Origin: Phenylobacterium sp.
GTDB lineage: Bacteria; Pseudomonadota; Alphaproteobacteria; Caulobacterales; Caulobacteraceae
Direction: 5' to 3'
DNA length: 6,347 nucleotides
Assembly (NCBI GenBank): GCA_019264505.1
Contig: JAHUZY010000101.1
Span: forward strand, 1 to 6,347
Made by a program: the position numbers and the translations under genes. The notes beneath the pieces are model-generated. The model was not told the DNA's origin, ran no database searches, and saw only the letters and a program-made list of their open reading frames with translations. Positions 6,190-6,347 of this stretch are shown here, in pieces. Each line of letters begins with the position of its first letter. Positions within the stretch are counted from its first letter, which is position 1.

Positions 6190-6347
6190 CTACAGCTCGA
6201 TACCATCGCCGGGGTCGAGCGACGCTTGCCGCGCGAGCCCCTGCATCCGGCGCCGCACCGCCGCCTGCCGCGCGGCGTCGTCGGGTTCGTCGTCCATGAT
6301 CGCAAACTCCTGCGCGGGCGGTGGCGAGGTCTCGGGCGCGATGGCGA
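6190..6347 (-). CDS. traG: TraG, VirD4-like coupling protein (C-terminal tail only, cut by window edge)
   Basis: Only the last 51 complete codons and the TAG stop (6192-6190) are present. The tail reads ETSPPPAQEFAIMDDEPDD, then an Arg-rich helix and ends RQASLDPGDGIEL. The Pro-rich linker, acidic DDEPDDAARQ block and the LDP-DGIEL ending match what I know of the C-terminus of alphaproteobacterial TraG proteins, which sit directly upstream of a CopG-like gene and trbB. TraG is the hexameric inner-membrane ATPase that links the relaxosome to the secretion channel, but its ATPase domain lies outside the window. The identification therefore rests on a short tail plus gene order. An ATG at 6297 in this frame would give a 35-residue protein, which I consider a fragment of traG and not a separate gene. 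Confidence 0.8.
   Translation of the reverse strand, partial: AIAPETSPPPAQEFAIMDDEPDDAARQAAVRRRMQGLARQASLDPGDGIEL

Noticed and set aside
1..6347. CRISPR array, insertion sequence, tRNA, attachment site or oriT
   Set aside because: No regular repeat array, transposase, tRNA-like fold, or nick-site-like sequence with relaxase context was seen; coding sequence fills nearly the entire window.

Overview
This window is a stretch of a P-type (RP4/Ti-like) mating-pair-formation locus, the trb operon of a type IV secretion system for conjugation. Every gene I can support lies on the minus strand, so transcription runs from high to low coordinates. The order is traG (3' end only), a ribbon-helix-helix (CopG-like) regulator gene, trbB, trbC, trbD, trbE, trbJ, trbK, and trbL (5' part only). 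The DNA is GC-rich. The protein wording, the traG-copG-trbBCDEJKL order and the alternative TrbK type fit Alphaproteobacteria, such as sphingomonads or Rhizobiales, on a plasmid or an integrative conjugative element (ICE). Nothing in the window decides between plasmid and ICE.

Layout from upstream to downstream on the minus strand: the last 51 codons of traG (coupling protein) run in from the right edge. Nine bases later the 142-codon CopG-like gene starts (6180-5752). A 106-base non-coding gap follows (5751-5646), the only real intergenic space here. It holds a notable two-part dyad symmetry centred on base 5675 and an imperfect direct repeat. Then come trbB (ATPase), trbC (pilin), trbD (VirB3-like), trbE (VirB4-like ATPase), trbJ (VirB5-like), trbK (entry exclusion) and trbL (VirB6-like), which leaves the window at base 1. 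From trbB to trbE to trbJ the genes overlap by 1 or 4 bases (ATGA or TGATG). trbJ/trbK are 4 bases apart and trbK/trbL overlap as GTGA. This is one tightly coupled operon.

How they work together: TraG brings the relaxase-DNA complex to the channel. TrbB and TrbE are the energy-providing ATPases, TrbC is the pilus subunit, and TrbD and TrbL are inner-membrane channel parts. TrbJ is a periplasmic pilus-associated protein, and TrbK probably prevents redundant transfer between cells already carrying the element. trbF, trbG and trbI are expected just beyond base 1; relaxase and a TraF-like peptidase are expected upstream of traG.

The system itself is a known type. The points most worth a second look are the regulatory-looking dyad in front of trbB, the adjacent small DNA-binding protein as its candidate ligand, the unsettled trbB start with a second small hairpin near it, and a pro-pilin that appears to end almost exactly at its predicted cyclisation point.
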